A stretch of DNA of 38,779 bases. It comes from Candidatus Methanimicrococcus odontotermitis (GTDB lineage: Archaea > Halobacteriota > Methanosarcinia > Methanosarcinales > Methanosarcinaceae). Below, in pieces: positions 1-7,279 of the stretch (within the stretch, counting starts at the first letter, position 1; each line of letters opens with the position of its first letter). The translations under genes and the position numbers were made by a program. The notes under the pieces are model-generated. The model was not told the origin of the DNA, ran no database searches, and saw only the letters and a program-made list of their open reading frames with translations. The stretch is taken from NCBI GenBank assembly GCA_031286065.1, contig JAITUZ010000013.1:1-38779 (forward strand), written 5' to 3'.

Positions 1-2
1 CC

Positions 3-1100
3 GAATTTGTTTATGATGAATCCGGAAACAGAATCAAGAAGATTGAAAACGGTGTTGTTTCTTACTACATCAGCGAAGATTTCGATGTCGAAGACGGCGA
101 AGGAATCGTGTATTATTTCACAAACGGTGACCGTATCGCCAAGAGGTCGGCGGAAGGAAGATTCTGGTATTTGGACGATCATTTGGGCTCAACAAATGTG
201 ATGATGGATTCCAACGGCAAATTGGTTGAAAGAACGCTTTATTATCCGTTCGGCAGTCACCGTGAAGGCGGCGAAGAGAAATATTCGTTCACAGGAAAGG
301 AGTTTGATTCGGAAATCGGGATTTATTATTACGGCGCGCGGTATTATAATCCGGAGACGTTTGTGTTTACGCAGGCGGATTCTTTAATTCCGGACATTTA
401 TAATCCGCAGGCGTTGAATCGGTATTCGTATTGTTATAATAATCCGCTGAAGTATGAAGATCCGGATGGGCATGTGCCTGTTTTATTAATTACTGCTACA
501 ATTGGAGCTGTCGGGGGAGCTCTCCTATACGGAGGATATACGGCATATACACAATATGCAGAAACAGGACAAATTAACTGGAAAGATGTGGGAAAAGATG
601 CTTTAATTGGGGGAATATCTGGCGGATTAATTGGATTAACGTGTGGAGCCGGTTCTGCACTTGCTGGCAGCGGAACTGCTGCAGCCCTGATAATTGATAC
701 ACATGTCGGTGCCGGTGTTGCTATGACCAGCGGTGTAGCTGAAAGAGCCATAAATGAAAAATATGATGGAGGAGACACCATGGAAATAGTAGAAGCAGGA
801 TTTAACGGTGATGCGATGTTAATGAATATGGCAACCGGCTCAATTCCGGCTTCATCAATAATTTCTGGACAAACCATTATTTCAGATGTATTTATTGATA
901 CAGGATACTCTAAAATAAGTGGTGAAGCCACAAAAAGTATGAGTGCTGTCAATATAATCAGAGATGGAGGGGAAAAAGTAAAGAACTTATTATCACCCGT
1001 TCAAACAACATTAAAAGATACCGGTGCAAACTTTAAAAATTATGTAAATTCAAAAACCAGTATATGGAAACAAAAATTAAATAATTTCAAGAATAGGTAA
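3..1100 (+). CDS. RHS/YD-repeat polymorphic toxin, C-terminal part (5' end outside window)
   Basis: The frame is open from the first bases, so the gene starts upstream; 365 residues are visible. The first residues contain a YD repeat (YDESGNRIKKIENG), then the RHS-associated core with LDDHLGSTN, YYYGARYYNPET, NPQALNRYSYCYNNP and the terminal DPDGH signature near base 475. In RHS proteins this core closes the shell and everything after it is the variable effector. Here the tail is about 207 residues: a hydrophobic, glycine/alanine-rich stretch (two or more possible membrane segments, about bases 475-760), then a polar, lysine-rich end. I do not recognise the effector family; the hydrophobic part makes a membrane-acting toxin possible but this is inference. 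The next gene begins within 20 bases and encodes a membrane protein, as expected for a toxin-immunity pair. The stop is TAA. Confidence 0.88.
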   Translation, partial: EFVYDESGNRIKKIENGVVSYYISEDFDVEDGEGIVYYFTNGDRIAKRSAEGRFWYLDDHLGSTNVMMDSNGKLVERTLYYPFGSHREGGEEKYSFTGKEFDSEIGIYYYGARYYNPETFVFTQADSLIPDIYNPQALNRYSYCYNNPLKYEDPDGHVPVLLITATIGAVGGALLYGGYTAYTQYAETGQINWKDVGKDALIGGISGGLIGLTCGAGSALAGSGTAAALIIDTHVGAGVAMTSGVAERAINEKYDGGDTMEIVEAGFNGDAMLMNMATGSIPASSIISGQTIISDVFIDTGYSKISGEATKSMSAVNIIRDGGEKVKNLLSPVQTTLKDTGANFKNYVNSKTSIWKQKLNNFKNR

Positions 1101-1119
1101 TTTGAATGCGGTGAACATC

Positions 1120-1590
1120 ATGAAAAAATCCAACACAACATACCTTCCGCGGATGGACATTAAAATTCGGTTGAGTTATCTCTTTATTTCTATTTTTCTT
1201 TTTTTAATTTTTCGAGGACCAATAAGTTATATATTGTTCGTCTTTTCAATAATTTCATTTTTATGGGGCGTATATTACGAAAATGGAACAATATATTACA
1301 TAAACTCCAAAAACAATTCAGTGATTTCGCCCGGAGCGCTTACATCCGCAACGGTTTTGTTTTCATTTCCATTTTACTTATTTGTTTTATGGATAATATT
1401 GAGAGAAACACTGTTTCTGATACAACCGCATATTTTAAATTTGGATAATTTTCTTGATTCAAGTTATTTCAATGGAATTTGTATCATTATTTCGGCATTC
1501 ATTATCGTCGGATTTTTTAAGCTTCTCCACATCCTTGTGTTCAAAAGTTTAGAACAAGAAAAAACAAACAAGAGGCTGAAAGGAATATGA
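1120..1590 (+). CDS. Small polytopic membrane protein, candidate immunity protein
   Basis: 156 residues, unrecognised family. Four hydrophobic segments are visible: two close together at about residues 20-55, one at about 75-105 and one near 120-145, with a lysine-rich C-terminus. I chose ATG at 1120 because GGTGA lies 5 bases upstream; an in-frame TTG at 1102 is the alternative. It follows the RHS gene by 19 bases and overlaps the next reading frame by 4 bases (ATGA), so the three are probably co-transcribed. Immunity proteins to membrane-acting toxins are often small integral membrane proteins placed directly after the toxin; the function here rests on position alone. Confidence 0.6.
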   Translation: MKKSNTTYLPRMDIKIRLSYLFISIFLFLIFRGPISYILFVFSIISFLWGVYYENGTIYYINSKNNSVISPGALTSATVLFSFPFYLFVLWIILRETLFLIQPHILNLDNFLDSSYFNGICIIISAFIIVGFFKLLHILVFKSLEQEKTNKRLKGI

Positions 1591-1808
1591 ATCAAACGGG
1601 TTATTTTTTAATAGCGGGAGTGTTAATCTCTTTATTTCCTGCTTTTTATTACGGATATAAAAAAAATATATTTGTAATCGTTAGTGAGAAATATAATATA
1701 TTTCCGATTCAACTTATATTTTATTACTCCTGTTTTTCTTGCGTTCTCCTTTACTTTATCAATGGCATTTTACGGACTTTTGACCTTTACCATTCCGTCG
1801 TTTATTGA
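1587..1808 (+). pseudogene. N-terminal fragment of a frameshifted membrane/immunity-like gene
   Basis: The ATG overlaps the stop of the preceding gene and AGAGG/AAAGGA lies just upstream, so initiation here is credible. It encodes a first membrane segment (about residues 5-25) and then runs out of frame. Around 1699-1705 the reading ATA TTT CCG ATT leaves the frame that continues as IFRFNLYFITPVFLAF if one C is removed. The downstream frame has no good start of its own. I therefore read 1587-2529 as one ancestral gene with a one-base insertion near 1703. It may also be a sequencing error. Confidence 0.45.
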
Positions 1809-2235
1809 ATTTATGGTCAATTGCTTCGGACAGTTTACAGGCTTAATTCTCCCTGTCATTTCAGATATTATAATTATTTTTGCGTGCAATAAATATGTCG
1901 TTATGAAAAAAAATGACTTCGTATCCCCTACAAATGAATTGTTTATTTATTTCCCGATTCAGTCATATCATAATTTTGGCGGAAAACTTCACGGAACAAA
2001 ATTTTTATACCCGAAAAAATCAAAAGGAGACTTGCTTAAAGGGGTCCAGGAATCGAATTTAATAATTCATCCTAAAGAATTGAATGGAATAAGTTTTGCT
2101 TTCACATTTAATGGAGAAATTGTCATTAATGAACAAAGTCTTAAAATACTGAATAATCATGAATTAACCGGATTTCAAGTCTGTCCGGTTCATGACCTTA
2201 ATAATAATCAGATAAATAATTATTTTCAAATGTAG
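1684..2235 (+). CDS. Membrane plus immunity-like domain protein, middle part (frameshifted upstream, ends at TAG)
   Basis: GTG start with no Shine-Dalgarno site, so this is probably the continuation of the frame that starts at 1587. It holds two membrane segments (about residues 8-40 and 48-68), then a soluble region whose core INEQSLKILNNHELTGFQV-CPV resembles immunity-type domains in which a short helix is followed by 'G-[FY]-x-x-PV'. The frame closes with TAG at 2233-2235 and immediately continues open in the same frame to 2529. The end of this part and the start of the next look like one domain. This TAG is either a nonsense mutation or, in a methanogen able to use pyrrolysine, a sense codon. 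With an upstream frameshift as well, gene decay is the simpler reading. Confidence 0.45.
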   Translation: MRNIIYFRFNLYFITPVFLAFSFTLSMAFYGLLTFTIPSFIEFMVNCFGQFTGLILPVISDIIIIFACNKYVVMKKNDFVSPTNELFIYFPIQSYHNFGGKLHGTKFLYPKKSKGDLLKGVQESNLIIHPKELNGISFAFTFNGEIVINEQSLKILNNHELTGFQVCPVHDLNNNQINNYFQM

Positions 2236-2247
2236 GCATCCCATGTA

Positions 2248-2529
2248 ATGCCGAAGATGGCAGATGAAACAAAAATAATAGTCGAACAGCTGATTTATGC
2301 ATCAAAGATTGTGACTGATGATCAGATATTTTATAATAAGGAAATTTTATCGGAACTATCAGATTTTAATTACAGTTTAGAAGCATTCGGCTATGAGGGA
2401 TATAATCCGTATCCTCCTCAAAAATATTGGATTGTCTCAGAAAAATCCCGTTCTGTTCTTATAAATGAATTAAACCAAAATGAGTTTGATTTTATTCCCG
2501 TAATTTTAACAGATGAAAAGAAAAATTGA
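2248..2529 (+). CDS. Immunity-like domain, C-terminal half (in frame behind the TAG at 2233)
   Basis: 93 residues from ATG 2248, no clear Shine-Dalgarno site, in the same frame as the preceding part. It is soluble and acidic. The segment VSEKSRSVLINELNQNEFDF followed by IPVILTD repeats the pattern of the preceding part (helix, then aromatic residue and PV), as if the protein had two related subdomains. The sequence FGYEGYNPYPPQKYWIV precedes it. I believe it belongs with 1684-2235 as a polymorphic-toxin immunity protein, but cannot name the family from sequence alone. The stop is TGA. Confidence 0.45.
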   Translation: MPKMADETKIIVEQLIYASKIVTDDQIFYNKEILSELSDFNYSLEAFGYEGYNPYPPQKYWIVSEKSRSVLINELNQNEFDFIPVILTDEKKN

Positions 2530-2677
2530 AGAAACAAACCTCATTCATTCCCGTTTTTCAATGGCTCTCAAAATCAAATCGGCAATCGTTTCTGGATCGA
2601 ATTTAACAATATCAAATTCAGAAACGGGTTTGTTTTATCCATTCAAGCTTTCAATATTGATGGCGGAATCATTGGAA

Positions 2678-4396
2678 TTATTCTTTCTGCCCTTGATACA
2701 TCCGCTCTATTTTTTCAATCGTATCGATCTCTTCAATCGTTTTATCATCGCGGACGCGGACGAGTCTCGGAAACCGGAGCGCGTATCCCGCCGGATAATT
2801 CGGACTTTTTTGGATTTCTTCAAAAGCGATTTCAAAAACGATTTCCGGTTTTATTTTCAGCGTTACGCCGTTTTCCGCCTCAATCAAATCAGTGAACTGT
2901 TCCGTCAGCGCGTCCAAAAGATCATCGCTGAGGCCGGTTCCGACGCGGCCGATTTCTAAATAAACATTTTTAATGTTGTCAAAACATGACAAAACGTATG
3001 AGCCGATTTTGTTTTTTCGTTTTCCGGATCCCCATTCGCCGCCGATGACCACCAAATCCAGCGTATCCATCACCGGCTTTTTCTTCAGCCAGTTTTTGCC
3101 GCGCTTTCCCGGAGAATACGGCGACATCGGATTTTTAATCATGATTCCTTCATGTCCCGCAGCCAGAGCCTCCCGATAAATTTCAGCCGCAGCTTCGGGA
3201 TCTTTCGTAATTTTTAATTCGTCAACACTGATTCCTTCAGCGTCCTGTTTTATAATCTCTGAAAGTTTTTGCCTTCTTTCCGTCAGCGGTTTTTCAATGT
3301 AGCTGACGCCGTCGGCGTAAAGCAGATCAAACAAATTCACATGAATTGGAATGTCTCTTGACATTGTTTCAACATCATATTTCCGCCTGAAACGGCGCAG
3401 AATATCTTGGAACGGCCGCGGATTTCCGTTCTCGTCAATCGCGACAGCTTCGCCGTCCAAAACCGCGTTTTCAGCCGTGACGGCGGCAGAGACGGCTTTT
3501 ACGACATCAGGGAGAGAATTTGTAACGTTTTCCAGCCGACGCGTGAACAATTCTATTTCTTCGCCGCTTTTATGAATCTGAAGACGCGCGCCGTCAAATT
3601 TCCATTCGACCGCCGCTTCATCCAATTCGGAAAATGCGGCTTCGATGCTGTTCGTCACCTGCGCCAGCATCATTTTGACGGGGCGGCTGACCTGGATATT
3701 TTGCCGGGACAGCGCGTCAGCGCCGCCTCTTTTTGCCGCGGCGGCGACTTCACCCAAGTCGTTGGTCACCATGAACGCGAATTCCACTTGGGCGACGGGA
3801 ACATCAAACGCTTTGGCAATCGAATCTCTGACAATGCCTTCACCGATTCCGATACGCAGTTCTTCCAGCGCGATTCTTGAAATGTATTTCGCTTCAAGCG
3901 GCGACGATTCCGAAAAAAGGAACTGAAGACCTTTTACTTTTCTGTCCTGCGCGCCTTTGCCGGAAACATCGGCGATTTCTTTGAGGCGGCCGTAAACGTC
4001 CGAAATCGAAAGTTTTCCGGCGATTTCGAAGGTGCCGCTCTTTTCATCTTCCGCCGCGAGAAAACTTGAAAAAGTGGATTGGCTTTTTTTATCTTCAGAA
4101 AGCGCCCGATAAGTCGTTTCGCCGATATCGCCCGTTTCGCGGAGGAGGATTTTGATTTTATCGGGCGGTATTCCGGCCGCTTTTGAAAGCGCCGAGTAAA
4201 GAAGATTCGGTCCGAGGCCGAGTTTTTTGCCGGTCCAAGCGGGGAAAACCTCGCCCATGATCATATAACACGACACCGGTAACTCATCCTCATCGACAAT
4301 TTTCAAAAATTCGGCAAAAACATCCGTCATCTCCAAAGACCCTGAAATCTTTTCGATTTGAATGCACAGATCGGTGAATTCTGAAAACCGCGTCAT
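2678..4396 (-). CDS. lig: ATP-dependent DNA ligase (archaeal type)
   Basis: 572 residues, the usual size for the archaeal enzyme that seals nicks during replication and repair by forming an enzyme-AMP intermediate. The adenylation motif ExKxDGxR is present as EWKFDGAR with Lys266 as the nucleophile. The N-terminal DNA-binding domain covers about residues 1-230, the nucleotidyltransferase domain about 240-430 with GEAVA and GHEGIMIKNP motifs, and the C-terminal OB domain the rest, with the motif WLKKKPV. ATG at 4396 lies 11 bases after the homoserine dehydrogenase stop, so it is the last gene of a three-gene minus-strand run (ACT, hom, lig). The C-terminus ends with EERMYQGQKE-like residues, normal for the family. 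Confidence 0.95.
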   Translation of the reverse strand: MTRFSEFTDLCIQIEKISGSLEMTDVFAEFLKIVDEDELPVSCYMIMGEVFPAWTGKKLGLGPNLLYSALSKAAGIPPDKIKILLRETGDIGETTYRALSEDKKSQSTFSSFLAAEDEKSGTFEIAGKLSISDVYGRLKEIADVSGKGAQDRKVKGLQFLFSESSPLEAKYISRIALEELRIGIGEGIVRDSIAKAFDVPVAQVEFAFMVTNDLGEVAAAAKRGGADALSRQNIQVSRPVKMMLAQVTNSIEAAFSELDEAAVEWKFDGARLQIHKSGEEIELFTRRLENVTNSLPDVVKAVSAAVTAENAVLDGEAVAIDENGNPRPFQDILRRFRRKYDVETMSRDIPIHVNLFDLLYADGVSYIEKPLTERRQKLSEIIKQDAEGISVDELKITKDPEAAAEIYREALAAGHEGIMIKNPMSPYSPGKRGKNWLKKKPVMDTLDLVVIGGEWGSGKRKNKIGSYVLSCFDNIKNVYLEIGRVGTGLSDDLLDALTEQFTDLIEAENGVTLKIKPEIVFEIAFEEIQKSPNYPAGYALRFPRLVRVRDDKTIEEIDTIEKIERMYQGQKE

Positions 4397-4407
4397 GTTT
4401 TTCCCGT

Positions 4408-5409
4408 TTAATCCTGTTTATAGATCGAAATGATATCGCTCAAAATGGCGCTTGCGGTTTCAACCGAACCCGCGCCTTTTCCGGTCACCGTTATTTCGCC
4501 GGCCAAATCCGTTTGAATCGACGCGACATTCAAAGTGCCGCTGACGGAAAGCGGATGCCCGATCGGAATCAGCCGCGGGGAAACCGTCAGAGTGCCGTCT
4601 TTTCTCACTTCGCCGATGAGTTTTATCGTCTTGCCGTTCTTGGCGCTCATTTCCAGCGCTTCATAGGTTATTTGAGTAATACCGGTCCGGTCAACATCAT
4701 TGATTGTTTTGTCCATCCCGAACACCGTGTTTGCCAAAATCACGACTTTTCCGGCGGTGTCAATGCCTTCCACATCATAAGTCGGGTCGGTCTCGGCAAT
4801 TCCCAAGTCAACCGCTTCGGTTAATATTTCGGAATACGTGGATTTCTCTTCCAGCATCCTGGTTAAAATATAATTGCAGGTGCCGTTGAAAATTCCTTTG
4901 ATGCTGTGAATTTCATTGCCGGCCATGACTTCTTTTGTCAAGTTGATAATCGGCATCGCACCGCCGACAGTCGCTTCATAACGGAATGCGCATCCGTTTT
5001 TTTCGGCGAGTTCATTCAATTTTTTGAATTTTAAGGTCAGCGGACCTTTATTTGAGGTGACGACACTTCGTCCGTTTTCAAAAGCGGTTTGCATGTTTTC
5101 CAGACCGGCGCCGCCGGTTATGACATCGGTCGGAGAAACTTCAATGACCAAATCGTGTTCTACCTGCCGAATGACTTCTGACCCGCTCATTATTTTTTCT
5201 GCAACCGTTCCTTTTTCGGCTTTAGCGGCCAGACATTTTTCCAAATCCAGTCCGTTTTCATCAATTACGGTGCCTTTGGAATCCGTGACGGCAACGATTT
5301 TTATCTCGACGCCTTCTGCTTTTAAATATTCTTTTTTCATCAAAAGGACGCGCGCGACACCTTGTCCGATGGATCCGAATCCGATAATTGAAGCTTTTAC
5401 TGTTCTCAT
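4408..5409 (-). CDS. hom: Homoserine dehydrogenase
   Basis: 333 residues. It reduces aspartate semialdehyde to homoserine with NAD(P)H, the branch point to threonine and methionine. The Rossmann motif GFGSIG occupies residues 10-15; the catalytic region has GGAMPIINL and [14 protein letters not shown], and the family signature ends in [14 protein letters not shown] with its lysine. No aspartokinase or C-terminal ACT domain is fused, but a separate ACT protein lies directly upstream. I chose ATG at 5409 because GGAGTGAT sits 5 to 7 bases ahead of it; a GTG at 5418 that overlaps the upstream stop would give three more residues. The following gene is DNA ligase. Confidence 0.95.
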   Translation of the reverse strand: MRTVKASIIGFGSIGQGVARVLLMKKEYLKAEGVEIKIVAVTDSKGTVIDENGLDLEKCLAAKAEKGTVAEKIMSGSEVIRQVEHDLVIEVSPTDVITGGAGLENMQTAFENGRSVVTSNKGPLTLKFKKLNELAEKNGCAFRYEATVGGAMPIINLTKEVMAGNEIHSIKGIFNGTCNYILTRMLEEKSTYSEILTEAVDLGIAETDPTYDVEGIDTAGKVVILANTVFGMDKTINDVDRTGITQITYEALEMSAKNGKTIKLIGEVRKDGTLTVSPRLIPIGHPLSVSGTLNVASIQTDLAGEITVTGKGAGSVETASAILSDIISIYKQD

Positions 5410-5414
5410 TTTAA

Positions 5415-5924
5415 TCACTCCAGTTCAATCGGCAGCACTAACAGAAGCTCTTTCTCTTCTGCTATTTTCTTTAAAAGCGCGACCACTTTTTTCAATTCCG
5501 TTTTTCCGATCGCGTTAATGGTAATCGCGGCGGATGTCGGTTCGTTAATTTCAGGCATGGAAAGAGACATGTCCGTCACTTCAGCGATGCCCGTTTCATC
5601 TATTCGGCTGACAGTGTCTCGGATATCTGTATTTACGACATGTCCGATCATGATGACCGTGATCGTTTCTCTGTATTTTTCTTCTCCGATTCGAAGGATG
5701 CGAATGCCTGTTTGCTCCATGTCTTCTTTTATTTTATTAATCACGGAATTTTTGGCGTCAAGAACGAGCTGGACTTGAACTTTGCCGCCGCCTGTTTTGG
5801 CCGCATTTGTTTTGTGGTAGTGGAAAACAGATATCAGATTCGCTTTATTGCGCGACACCGGCTCAAGGGCCAGGATAAGCTGCCCCGGCTCATCTTTTAA
5901 TTCAATGTCCATCGTAACTTTCAT
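5415..5924 (-). CDS. ACT-domain protein, probable amino-acid-binding regulator of hom
   Basis: 169 residues with no catalytic domain. The N-terminal part (about residues 1-80) is an ACT domain: [20 protein letters not shown] fits the loop that binds small effectors in allosteric enzymes. A second, weaker ACT-like half follows ([19 protein letters not shown], about 85-165). ATG at 5924 has GAGGAA 5 to 8 bases upstream. The gene overlaps or abuts hom, and paired ACT-hom genes are known in methanogens; a role in feedback control of homoserine dehydrogenase by threonine or another amino acid is inference from that pairing. Confidence 0.85.
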   Translation of the reverse strand: MKVTMDIELKDEPGQLILALEPVSRNKANLISVFHYHKTNAAKTGGGKVQVQLVLDAKNSVINKIKEDMEQTGIRILRIGEEKYRETITVIMIGHVVNTDIRDTVSRIDETGIAEVTDMSLSMPEINEPTSAAITINAIGKTELKKVVALLKKIAEEKELLLVLPIELE

Positions 5925-6223
5925 AAAAATTCCTCAAAAACTCATGCCGCAGCTGATCAGGTGCGGACGGTTATGTATTCGCGTAACGGTAACTACGGTT
6001 GTTATAATCCGCTCTTTATTTATTTTTGCTGGTTTACGTTTTCAGCGGATTTAGAATAAAATAAAACGCAGTGTATTAAATCAGACAGGGAAATGTAAAA
6101 AACCGGGCGCGAAGAAATCATTATCTGAAAAATTCAGACAGATATCTTTTAAGTTGAAATTAAAAAGAGAAATATAAAAGGGCGAATTATAAAAAAAATG
6201 AAATTAAAAAGTGAAATTAAAAG
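5925..6223. other. Non-coding stretch upstream of the ACT-hom-lig run
   Basis: No credible gene. It is AT-rich with imperfect repeats of a 'TGAAATTAAAAAG' type at about 6154-6220. On the minus strand CTTTTATATT (6171-6180) could be a TATA box for the ACT gene, which would leave a leader of about 220 bases; I am not sure of it. Confidence 0.4.
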
Positions 6224-6243
6224 TCACAGAATTCTTTCTGTGA
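6224..6243 (-). terminator. Hairpin terminator after superoxide reductase
   Basis: TCACAGAA (6224-6231) pairs perfectly with TTCTGTGA (6236-6243) around a 4-base loop. On the minus strand it lies about 30 bases after the stop of the superoxide reductase gene and is followed by CTTTTAATTT. The plus side is also followed by five T, so it could act in both directions. Confidence 0.6.
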
Positions 6244-6275
6244 TTTTTCAGCCGGCTGATAGGTGCCTTGTCTTC

Positions 6276-6629
6276 TTAAAGTTCCAAAGTGTTTTTCCAA
6301 ACGCCGTGAAGATTACAGTATGAAACCGCGCCGAGCGCTTTGAATCGGTTTAAGTCGAGAACTTTGAACGTTGCGGCGGGTTCAGTAACTGTCGGCGCGA
6401 AGTCAGCGCGGCCGATATAGACAACCTGTTCATTTTCTTTTTTAATGCCGTAGAGTTCGACCCAAACGATATGATGTTCAGGTGTGTTGGGGTGCGGTGT
6501 CTCTTTTCCGACCGTCACGATAACGACATTGTCATGCGTTCCGCCGTGACCGGTCCCGCGTTCAATCGTCGGAACATGTTTTTCTTTTCCTTCGGTTTCC
6601 GGCACTTTAAATAAAGATGTAAAATCCAT
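6276..6629 (-). CDS. Superoxide reductase (neelaredoxin / class II desulfoferrodoxin)
   Basis: 117 residues, the length of the one-iron enzyme that lacks the N-terminal rubredoxin-like domain. It reduces superoxide to peroxide without making O2, which suits anaerobes. The Fe-site ligands can be placed by comparison with the Pyrococcus enzyme: Glu16 and His18 (EKHVP), His46 and His52 (HPNTPEHH), Cys105 and His108 (CNLH). All are present. ATG at 6629 has a strong GGAGGA site at 6636-6641. It is transcribed away from cydAB, with 650 bases between them, and the two together form an oxygen-defence pair. Confidence 0.95.
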   Translation of the reverse strand: MDFTSLFKVPETEGKEKHVPTIERGTGHGGTHDNVVIVTVGKETPHPNTPEHHIVWVELYGIKKENEQVVYIGRADFAPTVTEPAATFKVLDLNRFKALGAVSYCNLHGVWKNTLEL

Positions 6630-6680
6630 AAGTTTTCCTCCGAGTCATCAAAATGATGAGTACATTAATTAAATGAAAGC

Positions 6681-6692
6681 TTAAATATAAAT
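6681..6692 (-). promoter_or_regulatory. TATA box of superoxide reductase
   Basis: Minus strand reads TTTATATTTAA. It is 52 to 63 bases ahead of the ATG, which would place transcription start near 6657 and leave a leader of about 30 bases that includes the GGAGGA site. Motif and spacing fit an archaeal promoter. Confidence 0.5.
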
Positions 6693-7210
6693 CTGCTCAT
6701 AAAATTAATTAAAATAATTGAAAACATCCTGAAATACTTTAGGAACCGGTTCGTTTTGAAATGAATTCGGGGTGTCGTTCATTATTTGTTTTGTCAGGAT
6801 ATCCGTTTATCGTTTGTCAGGATGTTTGATCGAAATTCGAAATTGAATTTCTAAAAATTAATGGGAATAATTACTATTTAAAAGTATTCTTCGATTTATA
6901 AACTAATTTTAAATTCAAATTATTTTTCAAATCTAAATTTATTCTTTGAGTGTTACTTTTTTTAAAGTTTTACATTCCTTTTTTTATCATGATTTCTCTT
7001 TCAATCTTGATTTTATCCGTTTTTCTTTTTTCTGTTCTTATTTTTCTTTGGTTAAGGATTAGATATTTATATATTGGTAACAGTTTTCATTTAGTAGGAA
7101 TTTCTAAAATGGAGTTCCTTATCCGCATCAATTTCCGAAAATCGAAAACAAATATAAATATGTTCAATGAATAATATAATGTTGTATATATTTTAATCAA
7201 TATATGCTCG

Positions 7211-7236
7211 TTCAATTTCGATATCGGTAAATTGAA
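7211..7236. promoter_or_regulatory. Dyad operator candidate upstream of cydA
   Basis: TTCAATTT (7211-7218) and AAATTGAA (7229-7236) are perfect inverted 8-mers separated by 10 bases that contain the palindrome CGATATCG. The site sits between two TATA-like sequences, TATATATTTT (7185-7194) and TTTATATC (7241-7248), so a bound dimer would overlap the promoter. The right arm is part of the 13-mer that also occurs at 6840-6852. Confidence 0.5.
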
Positions 7237-7240
7237 TTTC

Positions 7241-7248
7241 TTTATATC
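7241..7248 (+). promoter_or_regulatory. Proximal TATA-like box of cydAB
   Basis: TTTATATC about 35 bases before the ATG at 7280; start would be near 7268, giving a very short leader. The alternative TATATATTTT at 7185-7194 gives a leader of about 65 bases and is the stronger match. Confidence 0.35.
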
Positions 7249-7279
7249 GGCTGTTTACACTTAAAACAGGGTGACATTT

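Larger units (their letters stand above)
6630..7279. other. Divergent regulatory region between superoxide reductase and cydAB
   Basis: 650 bases with no gene I can support; a hydrophobic frame at 6950-7174 starts at GTG without a ribosome site and is AT-driven. It holds several repeats: TCATC/GATGA around 6646-6661 just upstream of the superoxide reductase ribosome site; AAACATCCTGA (6723-6733) inverted at 6818-6828; TTTGTCAGGAT twice (about 6789-6800 and 6813-6823); and the 13-mer AAATTGAATTTCT at 6840-6852 and again at 7229-7241. This amount of repeated structure suggests control sites for both genes. Confidence 0.5.

Noticed and set aside
2530-2677. Protein-like frame between the immunity remnant and the ligase stop
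   Set aside because: A frame is open and readable (FWIEFNNIKF region) and may be an old gene end, but there is no start and it runs into antisense ligase; not enough to call a gene.
6950-7174. 74-codon hydrophobic frame between superoxide reductase and cydA
   Set aside because: GTG start without ribosome site, composition explained by T-rich DNA, and no recognisable pattern.
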